Assembly: GCF_001650345.1 (NCBI RefSeq)
Contig: NZ_LVHF01000028.1
Span: 310,001 to 374,000 of the forward strand
Source of the DNA: Photobacterium jeanii
Lineage (GTDB): Bacteria; Pseudomonadota; Gammaproteobacteria; Enterobacterales; Vibrionaceae
Reading direction: 5' to 3'
Length of the DNA stretch: 64,000 bases
The notes beneath the pieces are model-generated. The model was not told the DNA's origin, did no database searches, and saw only the letters and a list, made by a program, of their open reading frames with translations. Shown piece after piece: positions 19,002-28,882 of this stretch. How positions within the stretch are numbered: position 1 is the first letter of the stretch; each line of letters starts with the position of its first letter. Both the position numbers and the translations under genes were made by a program.

Positions 19002-20291
19002 ATGATAGAACAAGGTACGCCCTCATACCGCAAAGCAACCGTTGCCCTCGCGTTGGGTTCATTCTTGGTGTTTTGTAATTTGTACTTGTTCCAACCGTTA
19101 TTGCCTGTAATGGCCTCGCACTTTGGGGTGAGTGCGACCAAAGTGAATTGGTTGTTAGCCGCCGGAACATTTAGCTTGGCACTGAGCTTAGTGCCTTGGG
19201 CTATAGCGTCTGAAACTCTTGGGCGTTATCGCATCATGTTGGTGAGTTTGTTTTTGTTACCTTGTGTAGGCTTACTGATGTTAGCGGCAGATTCATTATT
19301 GATGTTGTCGTTAGCCCGTGCCGCGATGGGTGTGGCCTTAGCAGGGTTTGCTGCGGTTGCGGTTGCGTACATGGCGGAAGAGTTTACGAGCAAAGCCTTG
19401 ATGTTGGCGGTAGGTACTTACATTAGCGCTAACTCGCTTGGTGGAATAGCGGGGCGCTTATATGGCGGGTTAGTGACTGAGCTTTGGAGCTGGCAAGTCG
19501 CTGTTGTCGGCATGGCTATCTTTAGCTTTATTGGCGCTTGTTTGGTCTATCTCTGGTTGCCTAAACCCCAACATTTTTCGCCTGTGATAGCCCATGACTC
19601 TAAACAAGAATATTCCACAAGCCACGCAGATTCTTCTTACCGTAGCGTGGATACAATACCTAGCAAGATTGGGCACCTACGCGCGCAGCACCGTGCTATT
19701 GTTCAACACCTTCGTAACCCGACGCTATGGCTGGCAATGCTCGTTGGTGGAATTAACTTTGCCTTGTTCGTTAATTTGTACTCGGTAATGGGATTTCGCA
19801 TGGTAGCGCCACCGTATTCGTTACCCGTGAGTATTACCTCGCTCATTTTCCTCTGCTATTTAAGCGGTACAGTGACTGCCAAGCTCAGCGGTAAGTGGAG
19901 CCTGCACTTCTCACCTGTTACAGGGATGATCGTGGGCAGTGTCATTAGTATGCTGGGATTGTGGATTGCAGCTTATGAATCCTTGATGGTCATGCTAGCG
20001 GGGTTGTTATTGATAAGCTCTGGTGCGTTTTTTACCCACTCTTTGGCGTATGCATGGGTGAGCCGTGAGGCCAAAACTGCAAAAGCAACGGCAACTGCGT
20101 TGTATTTGGTGCATTACTATGTGGGTGGAAGTGTCGGTGGATTTTACTTAATTGCTTGTTGGCAGCATGGTGGATGGCAAGGGGTATTGCTCGGTGGTAT
20201 GGCTTTATATGGATTACTGTTTTGGCTTTGCTATCGCTTACGCAGTTATGATCAGCAAGCGAGTAGCGTGATGACGAAAATGACGCCATAA
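19002..20291 (+). CDS. YnfM-like MFS transporter
   Basis: A 429-residue major facilitator with twelve hydrophobic segments and a long central loop (residues about 185-235) rich in Ser, His and Asp. The start MIEQGTPSYRKATVALALGS and the phrase YLFQPLLPVMASHFGVSATK fit the YnfM/YdhP-like group (E. coli YnfM has 417 residues). The ATG follows AGGA by 6 bases. The substrate is unknown. The divergent LysR gene is the likely regulator. Confidence 0.82.
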   Translation: MIEQGTPSYRKATVALALGSFLVFCNLYLFQPLLPVMASHFGVSATKVNWLLAAGTFSLALSLVPWAIASETLGRYRIMLVSLFLLPCVGLLMLAADSLLMLSLARAAMGVALAGFAAVAVAYMAEEFTSKALMLAVGTYISANSLGGIAGRLYGGLVTELWSWQVAVVGMAIFSFIGACLVYLWLPKPQHFSPVIAHDSKQEYSTSHADSSYRSVDTIPSKIGHLRAQHRAIVQHLRNPTLWLAMLVGGINFALFVNLYSVMGFRMVAPPYSLPVSITSLIFLCYLSGTVTAKLSGKWSLHFSPVTGMIVGSVISMLGLWIAAYESLMVMLAGLLLISSGAFFTHSLAYAWVSREAKTAKATATALYLVHYYVGGSVGGFYLIACWQHGGWQGVLLGGMALYGLLFWLCYRLRSYDQQASSVMTKMTP

Positions 20292-20342
20292 ATGCCAGCA
20301 AATCAAGCGTGAGTAGCAAACAAACATTAAGCAATAAGGCTC

Positions 20343-20399
20343 AAAAAAGGGTCGTCATCGAGAAAACACAAGCCATGTGTAAGGTGAGAGAGACGACCC
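20343..20399 (-). terminator. glpABC operon terminator
   Basis: GGGTCGTC (20349-20356) pairs with GACGACCC (20392-20399) around an internal ACACA/TGTGT stem. On the minus strand a run of six T follows, about 50-100 bases after glpC. Confidence 0.8.
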
Positions 20400-20451
20400 A
20401 TAGAGGGAACTAATACCCGTTAAAGCTAAGAAATAAGCTAAACGTGCAAGC

Positions 20452-21663
20452 CTACGCTAAAGCCATTGCCAGGAGGGATACTGGATGAATGGTTTCTAGT
20501 TGGGTATTTTCCTCAATCTGCCACTTACAGGTTTCGCAGTCAGTGATAGCGAAATCTGCATTTGATTGTCGAATTTGTTTAAACAAGCTTTCACCGATTG
20601 CCATAGACGTATCGTAGTTTTCGGTTTTAAAGCCGTAAGTACCAGCCAAGCCACAACATTGACTATCTAATACTTCCACTTCAAGCCCTGGGATCATCTT
20701 GAGTAGCTCAATGGTGTATAAGCTACCGCCTGTGCGCTCAAGGTGACAAGGAGTGTGATAAACCACTTTTTTGTTGATAGGTTTCATCTTCGGCATATCG
20801 CCGTTCATGAAGGCTTTAAGCAAGAAGCGCGTTACGTATTCGATGTTATTCGCTACTTTGCTGTTATCCACTTTTAATACGTGTGGATACTCTTCACGCA
20901 GAGTGAAAGAACAAGTTGATGACGTTGAAACGATAGGCGCATCGTATTTTTCAATCGCTTCCGCAAACTTCTTCACATTCAATTGCGCGTTTTTCTTTGC
21001 TTTGTCGAAAAAGCCATTCGCAATCAAAGGCACGCCGCAGCATTTTTCTTTATCAAGCAATTGCACGCCATAGCTCATTGCATTCATGACTTTGACAAAG
21101 TCTTTTCCTAGATCCGGATTGTTGTAATTGACATAACAACCGTGGAAATAGTGAATTTGTTTCGGGTACAGCGCTTGGCTGGTGCAGTTTTGCTTATACC
21201 AGCGACGGAATGTGCCGTGCGAGTATTTTGGTAGTGATTTGTGGTCATGAACACCAATGGTGTGGTGCATGGCTTTTTTCACGGGTTTTAACCCAGTGAC
21301 AGCATTTACGATTGGCGCAAAGGGTGTTGCAACAGAGCCCATTAAGTCGGTATGGCTTAGTACAAAGTCACGAATGGTTTTGATATTAAGCGGCATTTTT
21401 GCGTGCTCATCACGAGCTACAGCAATTAAATCACCGATTTTTACACCAGACGGACAAGCAGTTTCACAACGCTTACAGTTAGTACAAAGCTTTAGTGTTT
21501 CATCATAAAACTCAGGGCTTTTCATTCGTAGGCGTTCGCCATCAGGCCCACATTGTTTTGGACCTGGGTATTGTGGGTTTGCTTTGGCTACTGGGCAGTA
21601 GACAGTACAAACGGTGCATTTGATGCATTGATCAAAGCTAGTGTCTTTTTTTGGAAGGCTCAT
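20452..21663 (-). CDS. glpC: Anaerobic glycerol-3-phosphate dehydrogenase subunit C
   Basis: The Fe-S, membrane-associated subunit of the anaerobic glycerol-3-phosphate dehydrogenase, 403 residues. Two ferredoxin-type clusters are at the N-terminus ([12 protein letters not shown] and [12 protein letters not shown]), followed by two CCG-type cysteine motifs ([12 protein letters not shown] and [10 protein letters not shown] with [10 protein letters not shown]). It passes electrons from GlpAB to the quinone pool. Its start overlaps the glpB stop by 4 bases, so translation is coupled. Confidence 0.95.
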   Translation of the reverse strand: MSLPKKDTSFDQCIKCTVCTVYCPVAKANPQYPGPKQCGPDGERLRMKSPEFYDETLKLCTNCKRCETACPSGVKIGDLIAVARDEHAKMPLNIKTIRDFVLSHTDLMGSVATPFAPIVNAVTGLKPVKKAMHHTIGVHDHKSLPKYSHGTFRRWYKQNCTSQALYPKQIHYFHGCYVNYNNPDLGKDFVKVMNAMSYGVQLLDKEKCCGVPLIANGFFDKAKKNAQLNVKKFAEAIEKYDAPIVSTSSTCSFTLREEYPHVLKVDNSKVANNIEYVTRFLLKAFMNGDMPKMKPINKKVVYHTPCHLERTGGSLYTIELLKMIPGLEVEVLDSQCCGLAGTYGFKTENYDTSMAIGESLFKQIRQSNADFAITDCETCKWQIEENTQLETIHPVSLLAMALA

Positions 21664-22994
21664 GCGAATGTCCTTTCTTGTTTTTGTGTTGAAGCCATTG
21701 GTTGCGCGTTATGAGCGGCAATCATTTGTTCTGCGACGAAGTGACCTGTGCTAATTGCAACGCCACTGCCACAACCTTCGGTAACCGGATCATAGTGAGC
21801 GAGCAGAGCACCAGCGCAGTAAAGGTTTTGAATTTCTTCACCTTTAAGGGTAGGGCGCAGCTGGTTGCTGGTTTTCACGCCCATTTTCATGAATGGGTGT
21901 GCTTGCTCACTAAAGAAAGCCTCTTGATACCAGTGATCACGGTGTGCGATATCCGCTAAATCTAGATCGAAAATCGGTTCGCGAACACTATTGCGTTGTG
22001 CTTGCATACCGTGGCTAAAGAAGCTGCCTGTCGCGAGTAGATAGTGATCGGCAACTAATGGCATGTCTCTGTGATTACGGGTGTAGATTTTGGTTAAACG
22101 ACCGTTTTCAAATTCGCCTTTTTGTACCTCATCACCACTTAGTAACAAGCCGCCGAGTGATTTAAAGCGTGATTTCATTGCTTCTTCTAAGCGAATACCT
22201 AGTAGTGATGGTGGCATAGTTGGCAATTCGCAAATCGTAAAGCCAGTGAGGCCTTCCAATAACTTGATGGTTGCTGCGCCGTCACCGTTACCAAATACAG
22301 ATGGCAGTACCACTAAATCAGCTTTGCCGACTTTTTGGATCATGGATTTAGCAAATGCATGCAGTTTGCGCTCATCACGTAATACACGTGAAATATCAAT
22401 CGAGCGGAATTCACATGGGTTACGTTGCATGATTTCAAAATCAGGTAATTCAACTGCGGCTGTTTTGATTTCTACCTCAGAAAACTGCGGCAGTTTACTT
22501 AGGTTATCGGCGGTAAGTTCAGGCTGGAAATCACGGAAGCCATCAAGAGTGACCAGCGCAATGCGGGATAAGCCTTGTTGCGGCGAATACATTGGATACT
22601 GATGCACGGTTTGTTGCGATAGCCAAGTTGCACGGAAGGTGCCCATTGGCGTCAAACGCAAATGGTTCATCGCTTCTGGTTGTGCGGTTAACTCAACCCC
22701 GCAGTCGCTCATCATGTGCTGATACCAGTTCAGAGCCGTTGTTACCGGCACTTGGCCTAGCTTGCTGTACGGGTGTTGTGGCGCTTGTTGTTGTAGGGCA
22801 TCAAACGCAGCAAAAGGATGAGTAACCAACTCACCGTCAGGTAGGCGGCTGAGTAAATCGATAGAGCCAGATGAGAAGTGCAGCGCACTTTGACCTGCGG
22901 CAATCACCGCGGTTTTCAATCCAGCTTCGGCACAGCGGATCGCACAGCTTAACCCTGCGACACCGCCACCGATGATGATGCTGTCATATTTCAT
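21660..22994 (-). CDS. glpB: Anaerobic glycerol-3-phosphate dehydrogenase subunit B
   Basis: The FMN-binding flavoprotein subunit, 444 residues. The N-terminal dinucleotide-binding motif is [20 protein letters not shown]. The C-terminal end has the family motif [20 protein letters not shown]. It works with GlpA to oxidise glycerol-3-phosphate to dihydroxyacetone phosphate. It overlaps glpA by 4 bases upstream and glpC by 4 bases downstream. Confidence 0.94.
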   Translation of the reverse strand: MKYDSIIIGGGVAGLSCAIRCAEAGLKTAVIAAGQSALHFSSGSIDLLSRLPDGELVTHPFAAFDALQQQAPQHPYSKLGQVPVTTALNWYQHMMSDCGVELTAQPEAMNHLRLTPMGTFRATWLSQQTVHQYPMYSPQQGLSRIALVTLDGFRDFQPELTADNLSKLPQFSEVEIKTAAVELPDFEIMQRNPCEFRSIDISRVLRDERKLHAFAKSMIQKVGKADLVVLPSVFGNGDGAATIKLLEGLTGFTICELPTMPPSLLGIRLEEAMKSRFKSLGGLLLSGDEVQKGEFENGRLTKIYTRNHRDMPLVADHYLLATGSFFSHGMQAQRNSVREPIFDLDLADIAHRDHWYQEAFFSEQAHPFMKMGVKTSNQLRPTLKGEEIQNLYCAGALLAHYDPVTEGCGSGVAISTGHFVAEQMIAAHNAQPMASTQKQERTFA

Positions 22995-24685
22995 TGTGCA
23001 ACCTCACTTTGCGCTTGTTGTTCTTTTTCTTGTGGCAGTGTTTGCTGCGCGTTAGATTCAGCTTGAGTTGGGATATCATTCGGAATATCACTGGCACCAA
23101 ATAGACCTTCGTAGATCCAGTAAGTGAATTCGCCTTCACGCAGTGCATCACCCCAGAAAACAGGTTTGATCCCTTTCCAGCGTTCTTCCAAGAATTCAGT
23201 CAGTAGGTGGCTTGATTGGTTGCCTGTCGTTTGTCCGTATTCTGAAAACAAACCTGCCGCGCGGTAAGAACAAAGTTCACCCTGACAAGGCCCCATGCCC
23301 ACGCGAGTACGACGGCGTAAATCTACTAGGTTATGAACATTTAGGTCTTTAATGGCGTATTCCACTTCGCCACTGGTCACCATTTCACATTCACAAATCA
23401 CCGCTTGGCTTTTCTTATCGTTCTTTAAGAACTTCTCAGCGCGTTCGCCGTGACGGTAGTAAGCTGATTGATAAATCGGTTTAGCAAGGCTCGCGGTTTT
23501 TTGTGCTTTTTTCGGTGCTTGTTCTGAGCCCGGAAGAGGCACTTCATGTGTGGTACATGGCGTGGTGTTACCGAGTTTCTTCGCCACTAAGTCGGTTGCC
23601 CATTCCGCCATCATGCGGTAGGTCATTAATTTACCGCCAGTGATAGTCACAAAGCCGTCCATGCCATCGCGCTCAGCGTGGTCGAGCAATACGATACCGC
23701 GGCTAATGTTACGACCACTGGTGTCACCATCGACGGCAACCAGTGGGCGGACACCGGCGTAAGCACGAAGTACACGTGTGTTTGCCATGATTGGCGCTAG
23801 CTTGGTGCCTTCTTCAAGCAACACGTCGATTTCTTTGCTGGAGACATGGAGATCGTCGATCTTGTCGTAATCAATGCGCTCGGAAGTGGTACCAATGAGC
23901 GAAATGGTATCGCCAGGAACTAAGATGTCGGCATCCGAAGGTTTACGACAGCGGTTGATCACCAAGTTGTTAATGCGGTAATCCAAGATCAGCAGCGATC
24001 CTTTAGCTGGGAACATCTTGATATTTAGATCGCCGTATTCACAGATTTGTTGACCCCAGATCCCAGCGGCATTGACCACCTGCTTCGCGTAAATATCAAA
24101 GCTTTCGCCGGTGCTGGTATTTAAACAGTGCACCCCTTTTACGGTATGACCATCACGGATCAAGCCTGTGACCATGGTGTGGTTAAATAAGCGAGCACCA
24201 CGTTCGGTCGCATCCAGCACGTTTGAAGAAGCCAAACGGAAAGGGTCCAATGTACCGTCAGGTACTTTTACCGCGCCAATGAGGTTCGGGTTACAGTTTG
24301 GCTCAAGACGTAGGGCATCTTGTGGTGAGAGTTGTTCCACATCAATGTCGGCACGGGTACAGGCTTCAATAAAGTTTTTCTGAAAATCTAAATCGTCTTC
24401 AGGTAGAGAGATGAACAGCCCTTGCGTGTCTTCAACACAGTGACGTGCAATGTTTTTTAGGATTCGGTTTTCTTGAATACATTCGCGAGCGGATTCTTCG
24501 TCCGTTACCGCGTAGCGAGCACCCGAGTGCAATAAGCCGTGGTTACGACCTGTGGTGCCAGAAGCTAAATCATCACGTTCAATCAAGATGCACGGAATAC
24601 CACGCAAAGCACAGTCACGCATAATGCCTGTACCTGTTGCGCCACCGCCAATAATGACAACGTCTGTTTCATACCAAGTAGTCAT
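22991..24685 (-). CDS. glpA: Anaerobic glycerol-3-phosphate dehydrogenase subunit A
   Basis: The FAD-binding catalytic subunit, 564 residues. An FAD motif ([20 protein letters not shown]) and [20 protein letters not shown] are at the start. Near residues 430-475 a BFD-type [2Fe-2S] domain holds [15 protein letters not shown] and [12 protein letters not shown], as in E. coli GlpA. It is the first gene of glpABC. A long C-terminal tail rich in Gln and Glu follows. The promoter region upstream has CRP-like and GlpR-like sites. Confidence 0.95.
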   Translation of the reverse strand: MTTWYETDVVIIGGGATGTGIMRDCALRGIPCILIERDDLASGTTGRNHGLLHSGARYAVTDEESARECIQENRILKNIARHCVEDTQGLFISLPEDDLDFQKNFIEACTRADIDVEQLSPQDALRLEPNCNPNLIGAVKVPDGTLDPFRLASSNVLDATERGARLFNHTMVTGLIRDGHTVKGVHCLNTSTGESFDIYAKQVVNAAGIWGQQICEYGDLNIKMFPAKGSLLILDYRINNLVINRCRKPSDADILVPGDTISLIGTTSERIDYDKIDDLHVSSKEIDVLLEEGTKLAPIMANTRVLRAYAGVRPLVAVDGDTSGRNISRGIVLLDHAERDGMDGFVTITGGKLMTYRMMAEWATDLVAKKLGNTTPCTTHEVPLPGSEQAPKKAQKTASLAKPIYQSAYYRHGERAEKFLKNDKKSQAVICECEMVTSGEVEYAIKDLNVHNLVDLRRRTRVGMGPCQGELCSYRAAGLFSEYGQTTGNQSSHLLTEFLEERWKGIKPVFWGDALREGEFTYWIYEGLFGASDIPNDIPTQAESNAQQTLPQEKEQQAQSEVAQ

Positions 24686-24809
24686 GCTCGTTTTCGCTTA
24701 TTTTTGTAATTGCCACATTTGACCAATGTATAAAAAAGGAATTTGCCGCGTAGGAGAGGGTCAAAGTCCATTTGATAGGGTAAATATGCCACTTTTTATG
24801 CGGGTATTA

Positions 24810-24825
24810 TTTGATCTATTACACA
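24810..24825 (-). promoter_or_regulatory. CRP-like site upstream of glpA
   Basis: On the minus strand TGTGT-AATAGA-TCAAA matches TGTGA-N6-TCACA at 8 of 10 informative positions. CRP control of glpABC is established in E. coli. Confidence 0.45.
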
Positions 24826-24832
24826 TTAATGA

Positions 24833-24852
24833 GCGAACGAGCATTCGTTCGC
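24833..24852. promoter_or_regulatory. Palindrome upstream of glpA, possible GlpR operator
   Basis: GCGAACGA (24833-24840) and TCGTTCGC (24845-24852) form an 8-bp inverted repeat with a 4-base spacer. Known GlpR operators contain TTCG/CGAA half-sites; the arrangement here differs, so the assignment is only possible. Confidence 0.35.
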
Positions 24853-25147
24853 GCCTTATGTGACGTTGAGCGTATTGGTTTTGCGGTATTTTGAGCGAAG
24901 TGAATAAGACTTGTTCATTGCTTTGTGCGTGAAATTGCATTTTCTGCATAAAAAATGCACTAACTTTACGGTCGGCGCAGCTATCAAAGAGGAGGAAAAG
25001 GAAATATTGCGCGTTTAAGCCATAGAATGAAGCCCGATTGTACAGCCATCTGTATCTATAACTGTCGAAATGAAACCATGTGGGCGATCGATATTTTCGT
25101 TTGATGAACATGACCGCCTGTTGTGCTCACAAGTGAAGCTTGGAGAG

Positions 25148-26326
25148 CTAGGCTATTTTTCGTCTGCGCTCGGTATGATGGTGAAGCTGACCTAAAGCAT
25201 GGTAGCGATAGCAATTGCGTCCAGCATCTTTGCATTCGTATAGGGCGCGGTCTGCTCTATCAATGAGGGATGACAGGCTGTCGCCGTGGGTAAAACTACT
25301 AATGCCGATGGATGAGGTGATCATCAAATGGGCATTATCGATTTCAATCGCAATCTTAAGGCTGCGGAGTGATTGTAAAGTACGCTCAGCGATCTCAATG
25401 GCTTGTTGGTGATCGCAATTCGGTAGGAATAACACAAACTCTTCACCGCCATAGCGACCAAAGAGATCGGTTTTGCGGATCCGCGATTGGATAAATTGGG
25501 TAAATCCACGCAACACCATGTCTCCGGCGCCGTGCCCCCATGTGTCGTTCACGCGCTTGAATTTATCAATATCGAATAACAGTACGGTGAAAGGTTGTTT
25601 TTCTTGCTCGCAATTCTCCATCGCTTTTTGGGCGAGTTGCAACAGCATGCGGCGGTTATATATGCCCGTTAACGGGTCAAGCGTGGCTTGGCGGTACAAG
25701 CGCATCAGCATATAGAGCTTAGATTGTTGCGACCAAATCACCATCAGCGCTAATACGTTTTGTAGCCAGTAACCTGCTAGGTTTTCAGGGGAGAGTAATC
25801 GGTTCGCTAAGATATCGACCCCGATTTGGCAGCAGGCAGTGATTGCCATTAAGCCTAAATTTTCTTTCAACGTAATAGGAAAGATAGTCAAAATCGCGAC
25901 GTGGATAATCGGCAGTAGGGTATAGCCGTAGATAAAGCCGCTGTAGACTTGTGGGAAATCTAGTACCGAAATACTGTAGATATAAAAGATGTTTAAACAC
26001 AGCACCATGAGCGTAATAAGCTGTTGCGCGTGTTTAAGTTTGGTGCGGTAGTGCGCCTGCCAAGCAATGAATGCCAACATTCCACCAAGACAGAGCCGAG
26101 CAATGGCAATAGGGTAACCTTGATCTTGTGGTAGAAAAAAGAGATCAAAAGGTATCCATAGAACGATTAAGATGCCCCAGACAATGCCGAGCAAGGTTAA
26201 TCGGCTGCGTAAATACCCACCTCGCGTGTTGCGGAAAGTAATACTGTGGGTGCGTGTACTCCACAGATCGGGAAAATAAAGACGAACGGACTGAACGAGT
26301 TGTTGCACGTTCTCATGAATAGTCAT
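25148..26326 (-). CDS. Membrane diguanylate cyclase (GGDEF)
   Basis: A 392-residue protein with about six hydrophobic segments (residues 45-205) and a C-terminal GGDEF domain (about 215-385). The catalytic motif is GGEEF in RYGGEEFVLFLP, and an RxxD inhibitory site (RKTD) lies five residues before it. LFDIDKFKRVNDTWGHGAGD is the metal and nucleotide binding part. It should make cyclic di-GMP with product inhibition. The sensed signal is unknown. Single gene. Confidence 0.9.
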   Translation of the reverse strand: MTIHENVQQLVQSVRLYFPDLWSTRTHSITFRNTRGGYLRSRLTLLGIVWGILIVLWIPFDLFFLPQDQGYPIAIARLCLGGMLAFIAWQAHYRTKLKHAQQLITLMVLCLNIFYIYSISVLDFPQVYSGFIYGYTLLPIIHVAILTIFPITLKENLGLMAITACCQIGVDILANRLLSPENLAGYWLQNVLALMVIWSQQSKLYMLMRLYRQATLDPLTGIYNRRMLLQLAQKAMENCEQEKQPFTVLLFDIDKFKRVNDTWGHGAGDMVLRGFTQFIQSRIRKTDLFGRYGGEEFVLFLPNCDHQQAIEIAERTLQSLRSLKIAIEIDNAHLMITSSIGISSFTHGDSLSSLIDRADRALYECKDAGRNCYRYHALGQLHHHTERRRKIA

Positions 26327-26616
26327 TACGACTGGTACTTCCTTTTGGCTGCTTCCTTGGTATCACTTTTGCCTGATTGTTAAATAAAACTCAAAGGCTT
26401 AGTGAGTATTATGTTCGCAAGTGCTTGTTAGTGTGTTTATTAGCGTTATGCGATTTTTTATAGAATTATTCACTAGATTGAATAGGAACACCGTGAGCTT
26501 GATCCCTATTAATTAAGCAAATACTGAATTACCTTGATTACGTGATGTCTGTCGACTTTGTTTCATCGAATTGATGCCGTTATAATCATGCGCCTTATTA
26601 ATACTGAAAGCGATGC

Positions 26617-27288
26617 ATGCTGATGCCTTACATTATCTTTTTAATTCCTGCTTTATTAGCAGCACAGCTCATTCTTACCTTGGTGCTCAATAAGGGTGAA
26701 ATTTGCCCTGGGCAACGTGGTCGAGTCCATAAAACCCTACCAGTGCTACTGATTGGCTGGGTACTTGTGATTGTGCAACTACCTCTGGCGGTATTACCTT
26801 TGTTAGCACTGACTTACTTCACAGTAAAAGTAAAAACAGGTAAAACACGCGATGCAGGTCCTCTAAACATGCTGACGATTGCGAATGGTTTGGCGGCATT
26901 GGCATGGGTCTCTGTGGCACTGCGCGCTAATCTTCCTTTGGCAGGGCTCAGCCTGACTTTAGGTGGCACGTTGGGCGCATTATTAGCACACGTGATGCTG
27001 ACTCAAGCGCGAACTCGTCTACAAGCTTTCCACCGTCTGCTGCCTTTTGGTGGTTTCGCTGGCGCGATTCTTTCACTACCGTTTTTGCTTTGGTTCCTCA
27101 GCCAATTTGATGAAGCGGCATTGGCTGCAATCACCACACCGCTGATTGGTGCTTTGATTGCGATGGTTGTCGCCTTGATTGTTTGGGCGGGTCACTTGTT
27201 ACTGAATAAAACGGTTAACCGTTGGCAGCTGGTGGGGGCGTTTTGCTTATTAGTGGTCTCTAGCGGTCTTCAACTGAGCTTATTCTAG
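26617..27288 (+). CDS. Conserved multi-pass membrane protein of unknown function
   Basis: A 223-residue protein with about seven hydrophobic segments, starting MLMPYIIFLIPALLAAQLIL. The ATG at 26617 is 6 bases after GAAAG; an in-frame ATG at 26623 is an alternative. It has no recognised family motif. A strong terminator follows 35 bases downstream, so it forms a single unit. Confidence 0.75.
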   Translation: MLMPYIIFLIPALLAAQLILTLVLNKGEICPGQRGRVHKTLPVLLIGWVLVIVQLPLAVLPLLALTYFTVKVKTGKTRDAGPLNMLTIANGLAALAWVSVALRANLPLAGLSLTLGGTLGALLAHVMLTQARTRLQAFHRLLPFGGFAGAILSLPFLLWFLSQFDEAALAAITTPLIGALIAMVVALIVWAGHLLLNKTVNRWQLVGAFCLLVVSSGLQLSLF

Positions 27289-27320
27289 TCGCTAAGTGTT
27301 GACGCACTTGTGCAAATGAA

Positions 27321-27346
27321 GCCAGCCGATTCGGTTGGCTTTTTTG
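27321..27346 (+). terminator. Intrinsic terminator
   Basis: GCCAGCCG (27321-27328) pairs with CGGTTGGC (27332-27339), followed by six T. It ends the membrane protein gene. Confidence 0.85.
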
Positions 27347-27476
27347 TACATAGAAAAGCATAGAACCGCTGTGCTTACATCCATGCTTAGCTGCGCATTT
27401 TGATGAGCCAAATCTAGCGTGTGAGTGATTCCTGACTAAGCTTAATAGTGGAAGCACAATGTGTGGTGGAGGATGT

Positions 27477-27665
27477 ATGGAGATCAATAACTTACTAAAA
27501 ATGGACGGACACATAGTTCTTGGCATCGTGAATGAAAAACTACGCCTTGAATGTGATTCCGTTGATGAATTAACCAGCCGATACGAACTTGAGAGCGAAG
27601 ATCTCATGGATAAAATGGAGCAACTTGGTTTTCATTACGATCCAATCACGAATCAGTTTAAATAA
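27477..27665 (+). CDS. DUF4250-domain protein
   Basis: A 62-residue protein beginning MEINNLLKMDGHIVLGIVNE and ending YDPITNQFK, the DUF4250 pattern. Function is unknown. The ATG at 27477 lies 4 bases after GGAGG (27468-27472); the in-frame ATG at 27459 precedes that ribosome binding site and would contain it, so 27477 is preferred. Confidence 0.8.
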   Translation: MEINNLLKMDGHIVLGIVNEKLRLECDSVDELTSRYELESEDLMDKMEQLGFHYDPITNQFK

Positions 27666-27688
27666 GTTTTCGCTCATTTTAATCTAAC

Positions 27689-27718
27689 GAAGCCAGCACA
27701 TCCTTGCTGGCTTCTTTG
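27689..27718. terminator. Bidirectional terminator between the DUF4250 gene and metR
   Basis: GAAGCCAGCA (27689-27698) pairs with TGCTGGCTTC (27705-27714) around a 6-base loop, in a gap between convergent genes. Confidence 0.82.
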
Positions 27719-27738
27719 TGTTCGATATTTCTAAGCCA

Positions 27739-28650
27739 TTAAGCGGCTCTAATCCCTTCCAGATGCGTTTGGCACTGCTGTTTTGCGGTAGCAAAGAATG
27801 CTTGTAAATAGTGACGTTGTTGCTCTGAAGCACGGATGCCGGCATACAAACGGCGCCATAAGCCATCACCCAAAGGCTTGCTGACAATCAGTCCTTGGCG
27901 AGCAAAATCATGAATAGCCCAATTTGGTAATGCGGCAACGCCAAGGTCGGCTGAAACCATTTGTACCAGCATCAGGGTGTTGTCGGCTTGCTTCCACTTG
28001 TTAGGTTCGACGTTAGCGGGTTGCAGGAAATGTTTAACCACATCTAAGCGGTTCTTCTGCACGGGATAGCTCAGCATGGTCTGATCGCTGAGATCTTGCG
28101 GTGTGATAATACTTTTTTCGGCTAGTGGTGATTGAGGTGACACCACAAGGCGCATTTCAAAATCAAACAGTGGTTCGTAATGCACTTCGGAACGTGGCTG
28201 AATATCAGATGTGATCACCAAATCTAACTCGCCAGCCGTTAGTGCGGGGAGAGGCTCGAAGCCAAAGCCAGACGAGAAATCAAGCGTGACTGAAGGCCAA
28301 TGAATTTGATATTCCTTTAGTGCTGGCATCAACCACTGAAAGCATGAGTGACATTCGATTGCCATATGCAGTCGACCATTGGCATCTTCTTTTAGATTCG
28401 CCAATTCATGTTCAGCTTTGGTGATACGCGGGAATATTTCATCAGCAAGCTTTAACAGAATCTCACCTTCAGGAGTGAAGCGTACCGGACGAGTTTTGCG
28501 CAGAAAAAGTTGTCCGCCTAATCGCTGCTCAAGATCTTTAAGTTGATGCGATAACGCAGATTGAGTCAGACACAAGGTGTTTGCCGTTGCCGTGAGTGAT
28601 CCTGTATCGCGAAGCACTGTAAGTGTCCTAAGGTGCTTAAGTTCAATCAT
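27739..28650 (-). CDS. metR: LysR-type methionine regulator MetR
   Basis: A 303-residue LysR regulator (MIELKHLRTLTVLRDTGSLT, then CLTQSALSHQLKDLEQRLGG) that fits MetR in its N-terminus, in the domain IECHSCFQWLMPALKEY, and in its divergent position to metE. MetR, with homocysteine as co-effector, activates metE and represses itself. The shared 232-base region holds MetR-like and MetJ-like sites. Confidence 0.94.
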   Translation of the reverse strand: MIELKHLRTLTVLRDTGSLTATANTLCLTQSALSHQLKDLEQRLGGQLFLRKTRPVRFTPEGEILLKLADEIFPRITKAEHELANLKEDANGRLHMAIECHSCFQWLMPALKEYQIHWPSVTLDFSSGFGFEPLPALTAGELDLVITSDIQPRSEVHYEPLFDFEMRLVVSPQSPLAEKSIITPQDLSDQTMLSYPVQKNRLDVVKHFLQPANVEPNKWKQADNTLMLVQMVSADLGVAALPNWAIHDFARQGLIVSKPLGDGLWRRLYAGIRASEQQRHYLQAFFATAKQQCQTHLEGIRAA

Positions 28651-28671
28651 TAGATTTGTTCAATTTCCATT

Positions 28672-28683
28672 TGAATAAATTCA
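28672..28683. promoter_or_regulatory. MetR-like palindrome
   Basis: TGAATAAATTCA has TGAA and TTCA half-sites, as MetR sites do, but the spacer is 4 rather than 5 bases. It lies 22-34 bases upstream of the metR start. Confidence 0.45.
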
Positions 28684-28717
28684 TAAAATTCAATCTACCT
28701 GCATTTTGTGGCAGTGT

Positions 28718-28733
28718 AAACATCTAGACGTCT
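28718..28733. promoter_or_regulatory. MetJ operator between metR and metE
   Basis: AGACGTCT (28726-28733) is an exact match to the 8-base met box. The preceding octamer AAACATCT (28718-28725) matches at 6 of 8 positions. MetJ binds tandem met boxes with S-adenosylmethionine, so metE and perhaps metR are expected to be repressed when methionine is ample. Confidence 0.75.
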
Positions 28734-28882
28734 ATTGATTGCTGGTATGAATGTAAGCTGAGCTAATATGAGTTTGGTTGATTATGAATTTTCCTCATGT
28801 TCAATGTGAACGATTTGCGATTGTTGAAAATAATCAAATCCGTCATTGTTTAGCCATCCAGACTTCTGAAGGAGTTAGAAAA

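Larger units (their letters stand above)
24686..25147. other. glpA upstream region
   Basis: About 460 bases that hold the glpABC promoter (minus strand). A CRP-like site (24810-24825) and an 8-bp-arm palindrome (24833-24852) lie 125-170 bases before glpA. No credible gene was found. Confidence 0.6.

Noticed and set aside
24761..25111. A 116-codon minus-strand frame upstream of glpA
   Set aside because: Composition is unlike a protein (high Phe, Arg, Ser, Tyr), no ribosome binding site, and it covers the glp promoter region with CRP-like sites.
28684..28882. The metE leader considered as a cobalamin or SAM riboswitch because of GGCAGTG near 28710
   Set aside because: No B12-box, no paired helices in the required order; the met box explains regulation better.
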